NCBI GenBank assembly: GCA_964498725.1
Contig: CAZCHS010000002.1
Coordinates: forward strand, 50,603 to 114,602
Source: JAFGTP01 sp964498725
GTDB taxonomy: Bacteria > Fidelibacterota > UBA2242 > JAFGTP01
DNA length: 64,000 nt
Direction of reading: 5' to 3'
Below, in pieces: positions 61,407-64,000 of this stretch. The notes beneath the pieces are model-generated. The model saw nothing but the letters and a program-made list of their open reading frames with translations, had not been told where the DNA came from and did not search any database. How positions within the stretch are numbered: position 1 is the first letter of the stretch; each line of letters starts with the position of its first letter. The position numbers were made by a program, and so were the translations under genes.

Positions 61407-61918
61407 ACCAAATCCCCCAGGGTTCTGTTGATCCAGCCCAATAAAAATTTCTTTTGGTTTGGATTACGTTTACATATTTCAGTGTAGCGTGTGATTTTTG
61501 CCAGTGCGAATTTGCTGATGAATAGTTCTTCGTCACAATCATTTAATTTAGCCAGGGTTTTCGGTCCGATAATCCCATCGGGAATTGCATCGACAACCAG
61601 TTGTGCCAATTTCGCTGCTGTTCGTAGGCCGGCATTGACGGAAAAATCAAATATGGATGCGGCTATTTGCTGATTGTCAATTTTATCACCGCGGCACTGC
61701 TGCCAAAATTCATCCCGATAAAATTCTCTCACTTTCTGGGTTAATTGCGGATTATCCAGCTCATTACGGTCGATTAATTTCCATCCCTCCCAGTCAGGGT
61801 GATAATTTCTGGCAATTCCGGCAAAGGTTTGCCCGCCCAGGTCCTTATCCACTGTTGATAAAACAAATCCGCCTTCATGCTTGATCATCTTATCAAAAGC
61901 AGTTTCAAAATCTGCCAT
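61403..61918 (-). CDS. GH108 muramidase with peptidoglycan-binding C-terminus
   Basis: About 171 residues from ATG 61918, which follows ggagaag by 5 bases; the ORF could open four codons earlier. Catalytic Glu15 in KHEGGFVLSTVDKDLGGQTFAGI, the family's HEGG motif, and a RDEFWQQCRGDKID segment. The C-terminal AIPDGIIGPKTLAKLN is the PG-binding motif of these lysozymes. Cleaves the N-acetylmuramic acid bonds of peptidoglycan. It lacks a signal peptide, so the holin is needed for its release, a lysis-type or holin-dependent secretion layout. Confidence 0.88.
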   Translation of the reverse strand: MADFETAFDKMIKHEGGFVLSTVDKDLGGQTFAGIARNYHPDWEGWKLIDRNELDNPQLTQKVREFYRDEFWQQCRGDKIDNQQIAASIFDFSVNAGLRTAAKLAQLVVDAIPDGIIGPKTLAKLNDCDEELFISKFALAKITRYTEICKRNPNQKKFLLGWINRTLGDLV

Positions 61919-62013
61919 TTGCTTCTCCAACTATTGTTTTTATAAGTTATTACCTATTCCACTTTAGTAAATAAAAATGAAAAAACAAAGTCAGCTGAAC
62001 GATATTTTTGAAA

Positions 62014-63165
62014 TTATATGATTTTTCTGGGAATTGTTTCAGGCAGCCGTGTTAATAGCTCATAATTGACATTTTTGGTAATGTCGCAGAAAGATGAAAC
62101 TGTGATGCGTTTGCGCCCCTGTCTGCCGATCAGGACAACCTGGTCTTCCTTTTGAACTCCCGGAATGCCGTTCACATTGACCAGGATCACATTCATATTG
62201 ACCATGCCGATCACCGAAGCTTTACGGCCACGCACCAGAACATGCCCGATATTGCTTAAATTTCTGGCAAATCCGTAGGCATATCCCACCGGAACTGCTG
62301 CGACTTTGGTTTTTCTGGTCATAAGCGCGGTGGTACCGTAGCCGACAAACTCGCCTTTTGGTACCTCTTTGATATTCATTATTCGGCTTTTCCAACTTAA
62401 AATCTGGGTCAGGGGGTCTTTGATAAATCCATTGTCTGTGGAAAGCATATTATACATGCGGGTTTCCTGGCTGGGCCAGAATCCATACTGAGCGATGCCG
62501 AAACGCACCATATCCATAATCGTATTTTTATAGGTCAGAGCGGCGGCTGAACAGGCGCTGTGATAATATTTAGGCCGGATTCCAAGGTTTTCCAGCCGGT
62601 TTTTCGCTTCTATGAAAACATCGAATTGTTTTGTGATACGGGCATGATTGGAAATACTCTCGGCACCGGCGTAATGAGTACAGATTCCTTCCAGAATCAA
62701 ATGGTCTTTGTTCTTTTTCAGGATATCCACCAATGTTTCCAGTTTTTCCAGTTCGAAGCCGGTTCGATTCATGCCGGTTTCAATTTCCACATGAATCCGG
62801 GCTTTCCTGTTGATCTTGTTAGCGGCTTTAATCGCATTTTCCAGCCGGTCAAAATCAAAAACAAAAAAAGATAGCTGGTTTTCCACTGCCCATTCCAGTT
62901 CATCATTGTCAATCATTCCCATAATCATGATGTCGGTTTCGGGCTGTTTGATTGTCAGCGCCCGCTCCGCTTCACCGGCATCAAAAACAGCAAAACTATC
63001 CACACCAACCGATTCCGCCATGGGCAGAAAATTGTCAATGCAATGTCCATAAGCATTATCTTTGATGACAGAAGTGAATTTCGCTGTACCAATCCGCTTT
63101 TGTAAATACCGGACATTTTTAGCGAACATTTTTTTGTTTAATTCGATGCAGGAACTGCTTTTCAT
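62014..63165 (-). CDS. alr: Alanine racemase (PLP-dependent)
   Basis: 383 residues, normal length. PLP Lys35 in VIKDNAYGH, the family's V-x-K-A-N-A-Y-G-H-G motif with Asp36 instead of Ala. The C-terminal beta domain carries VGYGTTALMTRKTKVAAVPVGYAYGF with the catalytic Tyr and substrate residues, then GMVNMNVILVNV. Makes D-alanine for peptidoglycan, although some relatives act on other amino acids. It follows the M20 gene by only 4 bases and is 95 bases before the muramidase. The Asp36 change is uncommon; check for broad substrate range. Confidence 0.9.
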   Translation of the reverse strand: MKSSSCIELNKKMFAKNVRYLQKRIGTAKFTSVIKDNAYGHCIDNFLPMAESVGVDSFAVFDAGEAERALTIKQPETDIMIMGMIDNDELEWAVENQLSFFVFDFDRLENAIKAANKINRKARIHVEIETGMNRTGFELEKLETLVDILKKNKDHLILEGICTHYAGAESISNHARITKQFDVFIEAKNRLENLGIRPKYYHSACSAAALTYKNTIMDMVRFGIAQYGFWPSQETRMYNMLSTDNGFIKDPLTQILSWKSRIMNIKEVPKGEFVGYGTTALMTRKTKVAAVPVGYAYGFARNLSNIGHVLVRGRKASVIGMVNMNVILVNVNGIPGVQKEDQVVLIGRQGRKRITVSSFCDITKNVNYELLTRLPETIPRKII

Positions 63166-63169
63166 GGGC

Positions 63170-64000
63170 TTACTCCGAAATGTCTAACAGGGTTGAAAAT
63201 AACTTAATACCGGTGGGGATCAATTCATCGGGAAAATCATAATTGTGGTTATGCAATTGCGGATGGTTTTTACCACTTCCCAGTCCGAAAAAGCATCCCT
63301 TATATTTTTCGGTAAAAAACCCAAAATCTTCAGACCAGGGAAAAGGATTGGGGACTTTTACAATTGTCAAACCGGTTTTATTGGCGGCCTTCTCGACAAT
63401 GCTGAAAGCCTGTTCATGATTTTTGGTTGCTGAAAATTCTTCCATTTCTTCCACTTCAATTTCAAGATCAAATGTAGCAGCCAGGTTCGTTGCTGTTTTG
63501 AACGCCCGGTCTTTCATTATTTGTAAATCCTTGTTGGTATGGGAGCGAAAGGTTGCCGCCACCATGCCATCTCCGGCGGAAGTGCCAAAGGCTTGTTCGC
63601 CAACTTTTACCTGGATAATTGTGATTAAATTGGCGTTGTTAAAAGCGGTAAATTGTTGTGGAATAGCATATAATGATTGTATCATTTGGGCGATGGCCAG
63701 GGCCGGATTTTTACCATTTTCCGGATGGGCGGCATGGGAGGTGGCGCCGGTAAATCTGAATATCATTCCCACAGAGGCCGATGCAAAGATATTTTCCCGC
63801 AGAATAACAGAGTGTCTTTCAAAACCCGGCAGATTGTGCAGACCGAAAATAAAATCCGGCTCAATTCCGGAAAAGCGCTGGTCCTGCAAAACAGCTTTGG
63901 CTCCCTGCGCGGTTTCCTCAGCCGGCTGGAATAGCAACACTATGCGGTTCTTTAATTGATCCCTGACCTGGTTAACCTGCTCGGCAAATCCCAGCATAAT
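63170..64000 (-). CDS. M20-family amidohydrolase, 5' end outside window
   Basis: 277 visible residues, cut at the window edge. Members remove acyl or amino groups from amino acids or peptides, zinc-dependent. Seen: LLFQPAEETAQGA with the catalytic Glu pair, FIFGLHNLPG, GATSHAAHPENGKNPALAIA in the lid region, and the C-terminal FPWSEDFGFF and HNHNYDFPDELIPTGI. The open frame continues into 64000, so the ATG at 63997 is internal. Downstream is alr, 4 bases away, so the two are one unit. The substrate is not known; N-acyl amino acids are most likely. Confidence 0.9.
   Translation of the reverse strand: MMLGFAEQVNQVRDQLKNRIVLLFQPAEETAQGAKAVLQDQRFSGIEPDFIFGLHNLPGFERHSVILRENIFASASVGMIFRFTGATSHAAHPENGKNPALAIAQMIQSLYAIPQQFTAFNNANLITIIQVKVGEQAFGTSAGDGMVAATFRSHTNKDLQIMKDRAFKTATNLAATFDLEIEVEEMEEFSATKNHEQAFSIVEKAANKTGLTIVKVPNPFPWSEDFGFFTEKYKGCFFGLGSGKNHPQLHNHNYDFPDELIPTGIKLFSTLLDISE

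Noticed and set aside
60963..61918. Prophage
   Set aside because: Only a holin and a muramidase are present. No capsid, tail, terminase, integrase or repressor gene is in the window.
1..64000. CRISPR array, transposase, rRNA operon
   Set aside because: No regularly spaced direct repeats, no transposase-like protein and no conserved rRNA stretch were seen on either strand.

Overview
The window reads like a chromosomal scaffold from a Gram-negative bacterium of the Bacteroidota/FCB side of the tree, probably an uncultured lineage near Calditrichota, Ignavibacteria, KSB1 or Marinimicrobia. The evidence is the two secreted proteins with a type IX secretion (T9SS) C-terminal domain starting NYPNPFNP, a PorV-type barrel, a TonB-dependent receptor with an N-terminal carboxypeptidase-like domain, a short primary sigma factor of the Bacteroidota kind, and many lipoproteins. 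This is an inference; no marker in the window names a species. A run of exactly 100 N (13948-14047) is an assembly gap, so the sequence is likely metagenomic or draft.

Layout. 1-1932: the end of hisS and a convergent thioesterase, with back-to-back terminators. 2176-11383: a same-strand block of three exported, mostly lipoprotein-like proteins, a TonB-dependent receptor, a large secreted fibronectin-like protein and a PorV/PorQ-family barrel, followed by a T9SS cargo protein with carbohydrate-binding-like modules (11440-13821). 13895-25066: a sugar-degradation region with GH27 alpha-galactosidase, GH3 glycosidase, a discoidin-plus-DUF3472-like T9SS cargo, a ROK regulator and a very long GH2 beta-galactosidase; one gene is broken by the N gap. 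Together these suggest surface and periplasmic breakdown of galactose-containing glycans, with ROK control. No SusD-like protein is present.

25110-41378: housekeeping and mixed genes: a nucleotidyltransferase-like protein, primary sigma factor, rpsU, an M24 aminopeptidase, two exported proteins around a tRNA-Arg(CCG), a receiver-PAS-kinase protein whose kinase lacks the phospho-accepting His and which sits behind a sigma-54-type promoter, an ABC-F ATPase with a small HNH protein, an M64 peptidase, a DUF697-like membrane protein, a barrel, a TPR protein and an Nfu scaffold.

41746-50476: a full aromatic pathway in one direction: DAHP synthase, chorismate mutase/prephenate dehydratase, prephenate dehydrogenase, aroB, aroA, aroK, fused aroDE, aroC. 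The spacers between these genes are rich in short perfect hairpins and dispersed repeats.

50778-56730: a heavy-metal RND efflux operon on the minus strand (small Cys/His protein, His-rich adaptor, CusA/CzcA-type pump, TolC-like channel). 56878-60746: a B12-dependent ribonucleotide reductase and an MFS transporter. 60963-64000: an M20 amidohydrolase (cut by the window edge), alanine racemase, GH108 muramidase and a three-helix holin, all in one direction. I saw no CRISPR array, transposase, integrase or rRNA.
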